Shown here piece after piece: positions 1 through 7,136 of a DNA stretch of 14,613 nt. The translations under genes were made by a program, and so were the position numbers. This DNA comes from Proteobacteria bacterium UBA6522 (GTDB lineage Bacteria > Pseudomonadota > Gammaproteobacteria > Steroidobacterales > Rariloculaceae), in assembly GCA_002434915.1 (NCBI GenBank), contig DJLG01000186.1, positions 1 to 14,613 of the forward strand, read 5' to 3'. Positions within the stretch are counted from its first letter, which is position 1. Each line of letters begins with the position of its first letter. Below the pieces are notes generated by a model. It ran no database searches. It saw only the letters and a program-made list of their open reading frames with translations, and had not been told where the DNA came from.

Positions 1-1184
1 TTTGTGAAGATGCTTGGTTGCCTGAACCATGCAGTGCAGCTGTAGATGCTGGAGCCGAAATAATTTTAATTTTAAATGGGTCTCCATTCCATCGTCAGAA
101 ACAGGGTGTCCGAGAAGAAATTTTGCTTAAGCGGGCAAAAGAGCTCCAGCGTCCCCTGTTATATATCAATATGGTTGGAGGTCAAGACGAGCTGGTTTTT
201 GATGGTGGTTCCATGGCAATAAATGAATATGGAACTGTAGTATTTCGGGCAGCCGCATTTACGGAAGGTTTGTACTATATAGAGGCAGAGCCACGTAATG
301 GGCCTGAACAAGCAAAGATTTTGGCTGCTGATATAACACCAGAACTTTCGCATGTTGAGAGTGTCTATGAGGCGCTTGTGATGGGTACTAGAGATTATGT
401 TAAGAAAAATGGTTTCGAAGGGGTGATTCTCGGACTATCTGGCGGAATAGATTCTGCTCTCACCCTGTGTGTGGCAGTGGATGCATTAGGAGCTGATTCT
501 GTCCATGCTGTCATGATGCCATCAGAATATACATCTCAAATGAGTAGAGAGGACGCTAAAACACAGGCCAATTATTTAAGCGTACAAATTGATACCTTGC
601 CAATTAGCCCAATTTTTGACTCGATAGTAGATGCTCTAGATGATGTTTTTGATGGTCTAGGTATAGATGCTACGGAAGAGAATATCCAAGCACGTTGTCG
701 AGGGATTCTTCTCATGGCAATGTCGAATAAGCTTGGAAAAATGCTGCTTACAACAGGTAACAAAAGTGAGATGGCCGTAGGTTATGCCACATTATATGGT
801 GATATGGCGGGTGGTTTTGCCCCATTAAAGGATTGTAGTAAGACGCTAGTATATGAACTTGCTTGTTACAGAAATAAAGTATCTAAAGCAATTCCAGACA
901 GAGTCATAACCAGAGAACCCACCGCTGAGTTGCGGCCTAACCAGAAAGATACTGATTCTCTTCCGCCTTATGAAATTCTTGATCCCATTTTAGAGGCTTT
1001 TATTGAGCGCGATCTTTCAGTAGATCAGATAGCAGAACTTGGTTTTGATCGAGAAACGGTTTATCAAATTTTAGATATGGTAAAACGAAATGAGTACAAG
1101 CGGAGACAAGCGCCTCCAGGCGTGAGGGTTAGTCACCGAGCTTTTGGAAAGGATTGGAGATATCCAATCACTTCAGGTTATTGA
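1..1184 (+). CDS. nadE: Glutamine-dependent NAD(+) synthetase, 3' part (5' end outside the window)
   Basis: Makes NAD in the cytoplasm from nicotinate adenine dinucleotide, ATP and glutamine-derived ammonia. The reading frame is open from base 3, and its first complete codon is the Cys of a C-E-D-A-W-L-P-E-P motif, the nitrilase-type position that carries the catalytic cysteine of the glutaminase domain. The visible 393 residues therefore hold the end of that domain and the whole synthetase domain; roughly 150 N-terminal residues are missing. The synthetase domain shows the PP-loop S-G-G-I-D-S-A (438-458), an M-P-S-E-Y-T-S segment near 520, and the T-G-N-K-S-E and Y-G-D-M segments (about 750-810). 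It ends in a normal R-Y-P-I-T-S-G-Y tail, so the 3' end is intact. It is the long two-domain NadE, not the short ammonia-dependent form. A TTG at 18 is in frame but is not the start, since homology continues upstream of it. It converges with bamD across 57 bases. Confidence 0.96.
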   Translation, partial: CEDAWLPEPCSAAVDAGAEIILILNGSPFHRQKQGVREEILLKRAKELQRPLLYINMVGGQDELVFDGGSMAINEYGTVVFRAAAFTEGLYYIEAEPRNGPEQAKILAADITPELSHVESVYEALVMGTRDYVKKNGFEGVILGLSGGIDSALTLCVAVDALGADSVHAVMMPSEYTSQMSREDAKTQANYLSVQIDTLPISPIFDSIVDALDDVFDGLGIDATEENIQARCRGILLMAMSNKLGKMLLTTGNKSEMAVGYATLYGDMAGGFAPLKDCSKTLVYELACYRNKVSKAIPDRVITREPTAELRPNQKDTDSLPPYEILDPILEAFIERDLSVDQIAELGFDRETVYQILDMVKRNEYKRRQAPPGVRVSHRAFGKDWRYPITSGY

Positions 1185-1241
1185 CTCTATTCTGATTACA
1201 ATCACTTATGTTTATTATGTGGGGTTCTCTTAGAGAAATAG

Positions 1242-2057
1242 CTAGTTTGCTGGTGGTGGTTCTAGCTCTATAATTTCGACCTGATTATCAGGCTGTGGTG
1301 CAGGCTCTATATCAAAGTTTATTTCTAGGACTCGTTGGGCATCGGATGCAAGATCGGGCATCCCTATCATGGAATAAGCTTGAGATAGGGTAATTAAGGA
1401 TTCTTCAATTGCGGGGGCCCCTGGGTAGTGTTCTACGGCATACTTAGCGCGATTAATGGCGGCTATGTATGCTCCGCGTTCAATATAGTAATCAGCCACA
1501 TAATTCTCATATGCTGCGAGCCGATTTCGAAGGAAAATCATACGTTCTCGGCTATCTGGTGCATAAGGACTTTCTGGGAAGCGTTGAAGCAGATCCTGAA
1601 ATGTATTAAATGCCTGGAGTGTGTCTTTTGGAGGGCGTTCTGACATGTTAATTCGAAAGAATCGCTCAAGAAAATTTGGTTCCTTATCAAAATAAACTAG
1701 ACCCTTCATATAAAGGCTGTAATCCACACGGGGATGTGATGGATTTTCAGTTTCAAATTCATCAGCAGCATCTATGGCTTGCTCTGTTTGGCCTCCACTG
1801 AAATAGCCATAAATCATGTCTAATTGAGCTTGGCGTGAATAGGTACTGAAAGGAAATCGCGCTTCAAGTACCTCGAAATAGGTTAACGCAGCTCCGAAAT
1901 TACTCTCAGCCATTTCTCGAGCGCCTTCTTGATACAGTTCCTCCGGACCCGCATTCTGCATAATTTCCAGACGACGATCACCGATGCAGCCTGTAAGCAC
2001 CAAAGTGCTTACGGTAGTCATAACAGCGAGATGAAAAAACCGAGCTAGTCGAGTCAT
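1242..2057 (-). CDS. bamD: Outer membrane assembly lipoprotein BamD
   Basis: An essential lipoprotein of the BAM complex that, with BamA, folds beta-barrel proteins into the outer membrane. The 271-residue product has a short basic N-terminus, a hydrophobic stretch and the lipobox L-T-G-C with the lipidated Cys at residue 24, giving a periplasm-facing, outer-membrane-anchored protein. The rest is helical tetratricopeptide-type repeats, including Y-Q-E-G-A/F-G-A-A-L-T-Y-F-E near residues 42-65 and A-F-N-T-F-Q-D-L-L-Q-R-F-P-x-S-P-Y near 148-166, the pattern typical of BamD. The C-terminus is proline- and glutamate-rich. Length is close to the family norm of about 245-270. The ATG (2057-2055) has no strong Shine-Dalgarno sequence, only a weak GAGA some 13 bases upstream. 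It is divergent from rluD, as in E. coli and many gammaproteobacteria. No clear promoter is visible on this strand in the shared gap. Confidence 0.95.
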   Translation of the reverse strand: MTRLARFFHLAVMTTVSTLVLTGCIGDRRLEIMQNAGPEELYQEGAREMAESNFGAALTYFEVLEARFPFSTYSRQAQLDMIYGYFSGGQTEQAIDAADEFETENPSHPRVDYSLYMKGLVYFDKEPNFLERFFRINMSERPPKDTLQAFNTFQDLLQRFPESPYAPDSRERMIFLRNRLAAYENYVADYYIERGAYIAAINRAKYAVEHYPGAPAIEESLITLSQAYSMIGMPDLASDAQRVLEINFDIEPAPQPDNQVEIIELEPPPAN

Positions 2058-2145
2058 TTTTTTAAACGGGTCTCTGTTAAATTTATAGTTGCTGCTAACC
2101 TCAAGGTACCCTAAGTTAGCCGCTCAACAAACCCCCTTAGTAAAG

Positions 2146-2176
2146 TTTTAGCTATTTTTTGAGTGATTTTTAGCTA
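2146..2176. repeat. Pair of 9-bp direct repeats in the bamD-rluD divergent region
   Basis: TTTTAGCTA occurs at 2146-2154 and again at 2168-2176. The start-to-start distance is 22 bases, about two helical turns, so both copies face the same side of the DNA. They flank the proposed rluD -35 box, and the second copy lies inside the promoter spacer. The arrangement resembles a two-site operator, but the region is AT-rich and chance is possible. Confidence 0.45.
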
Positions 2177-2187
2177 ATAGTTATGAT
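2159..2187 (+). promoter_or_regulatory. Candidate sigma70 promoter for rluD-pgeF
   Basis: TTGAGT (2159-2164) and TATGAT (2182-2187) match the -35 and -10 consensus at 4/6 and 5/6 with an optimal 17-base spacer. The expected start is near 2194, giving a leader of about 60 bases before rluD. This is the best promoter-like pair in the 197-base gap. It is read by eye only. Confidence 0.5.
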
Positions 2188-2243
2188 TTACCGCCTAGTT
2201 ACCGGTATATAAAGCAATTGTAAGTAAAAGTTTGTAAACAACC

Positions 2244-2257
2244 GAGGTGTTGGTTTG
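2244..2257 (+). promoter_or_regulatory. Ribosome binding site that fixes the TTG start of rluD
   Basis: GAGG (2244-2247) lies 7 bases before TTG (2255-2257). An in-frame stop, TAA at 2225-2227, lies just upstream with no ATG or GTG in frame between, so TTG is the only usual start codon that gives a complete S4 domain. Confidence 0.75.
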
Positions 2258-3223
2258 GATCATATTAGGCATCGGGCCATAGTTTCTATTGAACAGGCAG
2301 GCCGGAGGTTAGATCAGGTAGCAGCAGAACTGTTATCAGATTTCTCCCGTAGCCGCCTGAAGATTTGGATTCAGGAGGGCTATCTTACCCTATCCGGCTG
2401 TCAGGCTGATCCTAAGACTCGCGTAAGTGAGGGTGATGAGATTAATTTAGATGTGCACCTTGAGCCTGTAATTCCAGTTCAACCTGAAAATATAGGATTA
2501 GATGTTGTATATGAGGATGCAGCATGTCTTGTGGTTAACAAACCTGCCGGTCTCGTCGTCCATCCAGGTGCCGGAAACCCTTCTGGGACCATGCAAAATG
2601 CCCTGCTTCACTGGGACCCAAATTTAGCCGCTATTCCTCGAGCAGGTATTGTTCATCGACTAGATAAAGAGACAAGTGGACTTCTTGTGGTGGCTAGGAC
2701 ATTAGATTCTCATAAAACGTTAGTTAAAGAGCTTGAGCAACGACATATTGAGCGCATATATGAGGGTGTTTGTCAGCGAGTACTGACAGGTGGCGGAGAA
2801 ATTGATGAACCTATTGGCCGCCATCCCAAGGATCGGCTGCGGATGGCGGTAGTTCAAGGTGCTCGGCCAGCACTGACAAAGTACCGTTTGCTAGAACGTT
2901 TCCGTGCTCATACGCATGTTCGCATTCAGCTTAAAACTGGTCGTACTCACCAAATAAGAGTTCACTTTGCTCATATAAGGGCACCGCTTGTTGGAGATCC
3001 ATTGTACGGCGGACGTCCATTGCTTCCGGCAGCTCCTGATCAACGCCTAAAGACTCAACTTCAACAATTTCCTCGTCAGGCTCTACATGCATGTCGTTTG
3101 TCTTTTAAACACCCGTTTTCGTCTGAGAAGCTTACCTTTGAATGTCCTATACCAAAGGATATAAATAAACTGTTGCATGGACTTAGGGCTGATTTTGATG
3201 CCTCTGAAGCTAGTAGACTGTGA
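2255..3223 (+). CDS. rluD: 23S rRNA pseudouridine synthase, RluD type
   Basis: Converts specific uridines of 23S rRNA helix 69 (1911, 1915 and 1917 in E. coli numbering) to pseudouridine during large-subunit assembly. The 322-residue product has an N-terminal S4-like RNA-binding domain (about residues 12-75, with R-R-L-D-Q and F-S-R-S-R-L) followed by the RluA-family catalytic domain. The catalytic aspartate is residue 137 within G-I-V-H-R-L-D-K-E-T-S-G, next to D139 of E. coli RluD. Other family signatures are V-V-N-K-P-A-G-L-V-V-H-P (about 90-101), T-G-R-T-H-Q-I-R-V-H and G-D-P-L-Y-G-G. Length is close to E. coli RluD (326). The start is a TTG backed by a GAGG Shine-Dalgarno. pgeF follows with stop/start overlap, so the two are translationally coupled. 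RluC is the nearest alternative, but the bamD-rluD-pgeF-clpB order favours RluD. Confidence 0.94.
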   Translation: MDHIRHRAIVSIEQAGRRLDQVAAELLSDFSRSRLKIWIQEGYLTLSGCQADPKTRVSEGDEINLDVHLEPVIPVQPENIGLDVVYEDAACLVVNKPAGLVVHPGAGNPSGTMQNALLHWDPNLAAIPRAGIVHRLDKETSGLLVVARTLDSHKTLVKELEQRHIERIYEGVCQRVLTGGGEIDEPIGRHPKDRLRMAVVQGARPALTKYRLLERFRAHTHVRIQLKTGRTHQIRVHFAHIRAPLVGDPLYGGRPLLPAAPDQRLKTQLQQFPRQALHACRLSFKHPFSSEKLTFECPIPKDINKLLHGLRADFDASEASRL

Positions 3224-4008
3224 TGCAAACCACCGAGCCTATTTTGATAATCCCAGATTGGCCTGCTCCTGTTCAGGTCCGAGCTGTTAGTACTGGGCGC
3301 AATTATGGTTGGAGTGAAGGGAGTTTTAGTAGTTTTAATGTTGGCAACCATGTAGGGGATAAGCCTAATGCAGTGGCAAGTAATCGAGCCTCATTGATCA
3401 AAGCATTAGATTTTACTGATCAGCCGTTTTGGCTTAATCAGGTTCACAGAACATCTGTAGTCAACCTAGACAGTTACTATAGTCAAAGACAAAAGGAAAC
3501 TAGGTTATTGCCTACGGCAGACGGTGCTGTGAGCTCTAAATCAGACAGAGTATGTGTTGTGATGACAGCGGATTGTTTGCCGGTGCTTTTTTGTGACACT
3601 GCGGGATCTCGGGTTGGTATTGCCCATGCTGGTTGGAGAGGGCTTGCTTCTGGGATTTTACCTGCAGTAATTGCCAGCATGGGAGTTGATCCAAAAACCC
3701 TAATGGCTTGGTTAGGTCCAGCTATTAGTCAGGCAGCATATGAGGTTGGAAATGAAGTAAGAGAAGCATTTGTAAATTCTGATCCTGATGCCGCAGTTTG
3801 CTTTGCTGAAAACAAATCAGGGCGTTGGCAGGCCGATCTTTATGGACTTGCAAAGCGGAGTTTGCAAGATGCGGGTCTAAAGGCAATATATGGTGGTGAT
3901 TTTTGCACCTATACAGAGTCCGATCGGTTTTTTTCATACCGTAGAACAAACCCCTGTGGGCGTATGGCTACTCTGATCTGGTTAGCTTCGTCCAAATCTG
4001 ATGGTTGA
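3223..4008 (+). CDS. pgeF: Peptidoglycan editing factor PgeF (YfiH, laccase-domain family)
   Basis: A cytoplasmic member of the YfiH/DUF152 family. E. coli YfiH (PgeF) prevents misincorporation of L-Ser for L-Ala in peptidoglycan precursors, while other members act on purine nucleosides. The metal-ligand pattern of the family is complete: His75 in N-Q-V-H, Cys118 in T-A-D-C-L-P-V and His135 in I-A-H-A-G-W-R-G (numbered from the ATG). L-G-P-A-I-S and a C-terminal R-R-T-x-P-C-G-R-M-A-T segment are also present. The N-Q-V-H is followed by Arg where Gly is common. The start is ATG at 3223, sharing the last A of the rluD stop; GTG at 3220 is one codon earlier and equally readable. A GAAG 13 bases upstream is a weak ribosome site, consistent with coupling to rluD. 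The stop codon lies inside the proposed clpB heat-shock promoter. Confidence 0.92.
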   Translation: MQTTEPILIIPDWPAPVQVRAVSTGRNYGWSEGSFSSFNVGNHVGDKPNAVASNRASLIKALDFTDQPFWLNQVHRTSVVNLDSYYSQRQKETRLLPTADGAVSSKSDRVCVVMTADCLPVLFCDTAGSRVGIAHAGWRGLASGILPAVIASMGVDPKTLMAWLGPAISQAAYEVGNEVREAFVNSDPDAAVCFAENKSGRWQADLYGLAKRSLQDAGLKAIYGGDFCTYTESDRFFSYRRTNPCGRMATLIWLASSKSDG

Positions 4009-4032
4009 TATCCTGGCCTGAAAGCCCCATTA
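4005..4032 (+). promoter_or_regulatory. Candidate sigma32 (RpoH) heat-shock promoter of clpB
   Basis: TTGATA (4005-4010), a 14-base spacer and CCCCATTA (4025-4032) match the sigma32 consensus (TTGAAA, 13-15 bases, CCCCATnT) with one mismatch in each box. The -35 overlaps the pgeF stop codon (4006-4008). Transcription would start near 4040 and give a leader of about 28 bases before the clpB ATG, whose AGGA site is at 4055-4058. The exact CCCCAT directly upstream of a chaperone gene makes this more than a chance match. Confidence 0.8.
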
Positions 4033-4067
4033 AAATAAACAATATAGTTTGATTAGGATGCGTAAAA

Positions 4068-6653
4068 ATGCGCATGGATAAGCTAACAAGTAAATTTCAG
4101 CTTGCCTTAGCTGACGCTCAGTCTTTTGCGGTGGGTCGGGATCACCAGTTTATAGAACCGGCACACCTTATGAGTGCGTTGCTTGAGCAGGATATAAGTA
4201 TTACTCAAAGTCTTCTGCTCAAAGCAGGTGTAAACATCAATCAGCTTCGAGATGGATTAGGCGAAGTCATTGATCGTATACCTATTGTGGAAGGCGATGC
4301 GACAGGAGAAATTCACTTATCAAGTAATCTAACAAAGATACTTAATATAGCTGACAAGCTTGCTCAGGATCGTGGGGATAAGTATATATCGAGTGAGCTT
4401 TTTATATTAGCTGGATACCAGGACCGTGGAGACCTCGGCCGTATACTTAAAAAATCTGGTGCTCATAAAGAGTCGCTCGAAAAAGCGATAGAGGAAGTAA
4501 GAGGTGGCGCACAGGTGGATGATCAGAATGCCGAAGATGCCCGTCAAGCTTTGGAAAGATATTCCATTGATCTGACTGCACATGCTGAGCAAGGGAAGCT
4601 TGACCCCGTTATTGGTCGTGATGATGAGATTCGTAGAACGATTCAAGTCTTGCAACGCCGTACTAAAAACAACCCAGTACTCATTGGTGAACCTGGTGTT
4701 GGAAAGACTGCAATCATCGAAGGGCTTGCCCAGCGTATTGTAAATGGGGAAGTCCCAGAAGGGATGAAGTCAAAAAGAATTCTAGCCCTAGATCTTGGGT
4801 CCTTGATTGCTGGGACTAAATTTCGAGGGGAGTTTGAGGAGCGTTTAAAAGCAATGCTTAATGATCTGGCTAAGCAGGAGGGACAGATCATTTTGTTTGT
4901 AGATGAGCTGCACACTATGGTTGGTGCTGGCAAAGCTGAGGGTGCGATGGATGCAGGCAACATGTTAAAACCTGCGTTAGCACGTGGTGAGCTTCATTGT
5001 GTAGGTGCAACTACGTTAGATGAGTATCGTAAACACGTTGAAAAAGATGCCGCGCTAGAACGACGATTCCAGAAAGTGCTAGTCAATGAACCCACCGTTG
5101 AAGACTCTATAGCCATTCTTCGTGGTCTAAAGGAACGTTATGAAGTGCATCATGGTGTCGAAATCACTGATCCTGCAATAGTAGCTTCCGCTACTTTGTC
5201 ACATCGCTATATATCTGATAGACAACTGCCAGATAAGGCTATTGATCTGGTGGATGAAGCAGCATCAAGAATCCGAATGGAGATTGATTCGAAGCCTGAA
5301 GAAATGGACCGACTTGATCGTAGATTAATACAGCTAAAAATAGAGCGTGAAGCTTTAAAAAAGGAGTCTGATGGGGCATCGAAAAAACGCCTAAAGGATC
5401 TCGACTCTGAGGTTGATAAACTCGAAGGAGAATATGCTGATCTTGATGAGATCTGGACTGCTGAGAAAGCTGCAATGCAGGGGGCAACACAGATAAAGGA
5501 GGAACTTGAGTTTGCTAAGACGGATCTTGAAAAGGCAAGGCGCGCTAATGATTTGGCTCATATGTCTGAATTGCAATATGGGAGGTTACCAGAGTTAGAG
5601 AAGCAATTAGAGACAGCGCTTGCTGAAGAACGCGAATCCTATCAACTTGTTCGTCACCGAGTGACCGAAGAAGAGGTTGCCGAAGTGGTATCAAAATGGA
5701 CTGGTATACCGGTTATGAAAATGCTCGAGGGAGAGCAGGAAAAACTTTTGCAAATGGAATCATTTTTAGAGCAAAGAGTGGTAGGCCAGAGGGAGGCGCT
5801 TGAGGCCGTCTCTAATGCGATTCGGCGGGCACGTGCTGGTTTGTCAGACCCAAATAGACCTAATGGCTCATTCTTATTCCTTGGGCCAACTGGGGTAGGC
5901 AAGACCGAACTTACTAAAGCGCTAGCTGCATTTCTATTCGATTCTGAAGATATGATGACACGGATAGATATGTCTGAGTTTATGGAAAAGCACTCAGTAT
6001 CCAAGCTTATTGGTGCGCCACCAGGTTATGTGGGTTATGAAGAAGGCGGTTATCTTACGGAAGCGGTTAGGCGGCGACCATACTCGGTGATTTTGTTAGA
6101 TGAAATCGAGAAGGCACACCCAGATGTATTTAATATATTGTTACAAGTTTTAGATGATGGGCGACTGACCGATAGTCATGGAAATACCGTTGATTTTCGC
6201 AATACGGTGGTAGTGATGACTTCCAATTTGGGGAGTGAACGAATCCAGGAACTGACTAGTAAGGGAAAGTATGCGGAAATGAAGGCTGCGGTTATGGAAG
6301 TGGTTGGCCAAGAGTTTCGACCTGAGTTTATAAACCGTATAGATGACCTAGTAGTTTTTCATCCTCTTGATCAAGATCATCTGCGTTTGATTGTTGATAT
6401 CCAGCTTGGATATTTACATCAGCGACTTGGTGAACGAGAGATAACGTTAAATTTGGAAGAAACAGCACGAGAGCAGTTAGCGCAAGCTGGGTATGACCCA
6501 GTATACGGAGCCCGGCCGTTGAAGAGGGCAATCCAACAACAATTGGAAAACCCTTTGGCTCTTAGGATTCTAAAAGGTGATTTCGTCCCGGGAGATATGA
6601 TTAATGTTAAAACTGATACGCAAGGGCTGAGTTTTTTTAAGGGTAAGGGTTAG
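4068..6653 (+). CDS. clpB: ATP-dependent disaggregase ClpB (Hsp100)
   Basis: A hexameric AAA+ machine that works with DnaK to pull proteins out of aggregates after heat stress. The 861-residue product (E. coli: 857) has the standard order: Clp N-domain (about 1-148); first AAA domain with Walker A G-E-P-G-V-G-K-T at 207-214 and Walker B D279-E280; a charged coiled-coil middle domain (about 405-530) that marks ClpB rather than ClpA; second AAA domain with Walker A G-P-T-G-V-G-K-T at 606-613 and Walker B D678-E679; and the C-terminal ClpB domain, D2-small. It lacks the ClpP-docking I-G-F/L loop expected of ClpA/ClpX. The ATG has AGGA 9 bases upstream, and the M-R-M-D start is the usual one. It is the third gene of rluD-pgeF-clpB but appears to have its own sigma32 promoter. 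No clear terminator follows. Confidence 0.97.
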   Translation: MRMDKLTSKFQLALADAQSFAVGRDHQFIEPAHLMSALLEQDISITQSLLLKAGVNINQLRDGLGEVIDRIPIVEGDATGEIHLSSNLTKILNIADKLAQDRGDKYISSELFILAGYQDRGDLGRILKKSGAHKESLEKAIEEVRGGAQVDDQNAEDARQALERYSIDLTAHAEQGKLDPVIGRDDEIRRTIQVLQRRTKNNPVLIGEPGVGKTAIIEGLAQRIVNGEVPEGMKSKRILALDLGSLIAGTKFRGEFEERLKAMLNDLAKQEGQIILFVDELHTMVGAGKAEGAMDAGNMLKPALARGELHCVGATTLDEYRKHVEKDAALERRFQKVLVNEPTVEDSIAILRGLKERYEVHHGVEITDPAIVASATLSHRYISDRQLPDKAIDLVDEAASRIRMEIDSKPEEMDRLDRRLIQLKIEREALKKESDGASKKRLKDLDSEVDKLEGEYADLDEIWTAEKAAMQGATQIKEELEFAKTDLEKARRANDLAHMSELQYGRLPELEKQLETALAEERESYQLVRHRVTEEEVAEVVSKWTGIPVMKMLEGEQEKLLQMESFLEQRVVGQREALEAVSNAIRRARAGLSDPNRPNGSFLFLGPTGVGKTELTKALAAFLFDSEDMMTRIDMSEFMEKHSVSKLIGAPPGYVGYEEGGYLTEAVRRRPYSVILLDEIEKAHPDVFNILLQVLDDGRLTDSHGNTVDFRNTVVVMTSNLGSERIQELTSKGKYAEMKAAVMEVVGQEFRPEFINRIDDLVVFHPLDQDHLRLIVDIQLGYLHQRLGEREITLNLEETAREQLAQAGYDPVYGARPLKRAIQQQLENPLALRILKGDFVPGDMINVKTDTQGLSFFKGKG
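4501..4517 (+). promoter_or_regulatory. Internal ribosome site and GTG start for short ClpB (lacking the N-domain)
   Basis: Within clpB, GAGGTGG (4501-4507) lies 7 bases before an in-frame GTG (4515-4517, codon 150). E. coli clpB uses an internal GTG at codon 149, also preceded by a GGAGGTG-like site, to make a short form without the N-domain. Position, codon and ribosome site all correspond, so two ClpB forms of about 96 and 80 kDa are likely here. Confidence 0.75.
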
Positions 6654-6756
6654 AGATTGCCTAAAAACTTATTTTTTCATTAGTTGCATAGTTAGGGTTT
6701 AAAATGTTTTTCTTTTGCCCCTAAAACTAGCTACAACGTTTTTTAAGAATCTTTTT

Positions 6757-7116
6757 ATGCCAATATATGAATACCGATGTGAATCCTGCTCCCATGAGTT
6801 GGATGCATTACAAAAACTCAGTGATAACCCACTACTTGACTGCCCAAGCTGTGAGAAGTCTACCCTTCGTAGGTTGATTTCAGCACCATCTTTTCGCTTG
6901 AAAGGGGATGGTTGGTACGAGACTGATTTTAAGTCTGAAAAAGAAACTAAACGTAATCTTGTAGAAAAGTCTAGTGATTCTAAAGAAGATAAAGGGAGTA
7001 AAAAATCAAACAATGAGGGTAAATCTGCTGATAACAAACCATCGAAGAAAGCCAATTCAAATTCAGGTTCAGAATCAAGTACTAAGAAACAAGGTTCGGG
7101 GTCTACTGCTGCATAG
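6757..7116 (+). CDS. FmdB-family zinc-ribbon protein with a low-complexity tail
   Basis: Residues 1-45 form the FmdB/CxxC_CxxC_SSSS regulatory-type zinc ribbon: M-P-I-Y-E-Y-R-C start, Cys8/Cys11 and Cys29/Cys32 as the four probable zinc ligands, and a following L-R-R-L-I-S-A-P-S-F-R. The family is named after a putative regulator of formamidase, but its role in most bacteria is unknown. From about residue 60 to 119 the protein is a disordered Lys/Ser/Asn/Gly/Glu-rich tail, as in many family members. The ATG at 6757 is chosen because it yields the conserved M-P-I-Y-E-Y start; the frame extends 14 codons upstream from a TTG (6715), but that extension matches nothing typical. The ribosome site is weak (AAGA). 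It lies 17-20 bases before the DUF502 gene and probably starts the fmdB-DUF502-aspS-nudB transcription unit. The upstream 103 bases show only a poor promoter match (TTCATT near 6676, TAAAAT at 6700). Confidence 0.87.
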   Translation: MPIYEYRCESCSHELDALQKLSDNPLLDCPSCEKSTLRRLISAPSFRLKGDGWYETDFKSEKETKRNLVEKSSDSKEDKGSKKSNNEGKSADNKPSKKANSNSGSESSTKKQGSGSTAA

Positions 7117-7136
7117 GCAGACTAGAGGGATAAATG

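Noticed and set aside
1225..1237. TTCTC-TTA-GAGAA hairpin between nadE and bamD as a bidirectional terminator
   Set aside because: Only a 5-base AT-leaning stem with no T-run on either side; too weak to call.
3076..3351. Open minus-strand frame of 91 codons across the rluD-pgeF junction
   Set aside because: It overlaps two clearly real genes, has no recognisable motif or ribosome site, and reads as the shadow of their codon use.
4643..6004. Minus-strand open frames inside clpB (4643-4963 and 5654-6004)
   Set aside because: Antisense shadows of the conserved AAA domains; low-complexity Ser/Pro/Arg-rich translations with no family features.
6692..6724. TTAGGG...CCCTAA inverted repeat after clpB as a terminator
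   Set aside because: A 6-base stem with a 21-base loop and no following T-run; probably chance in AT-rich sequence.
6715..6756. N-terminal extension of the fmdB-like gene to a TTG at 6715
   Set aside because: The family starts at M-P-I-Y-E-Y, encoded from the ATG at 6757.
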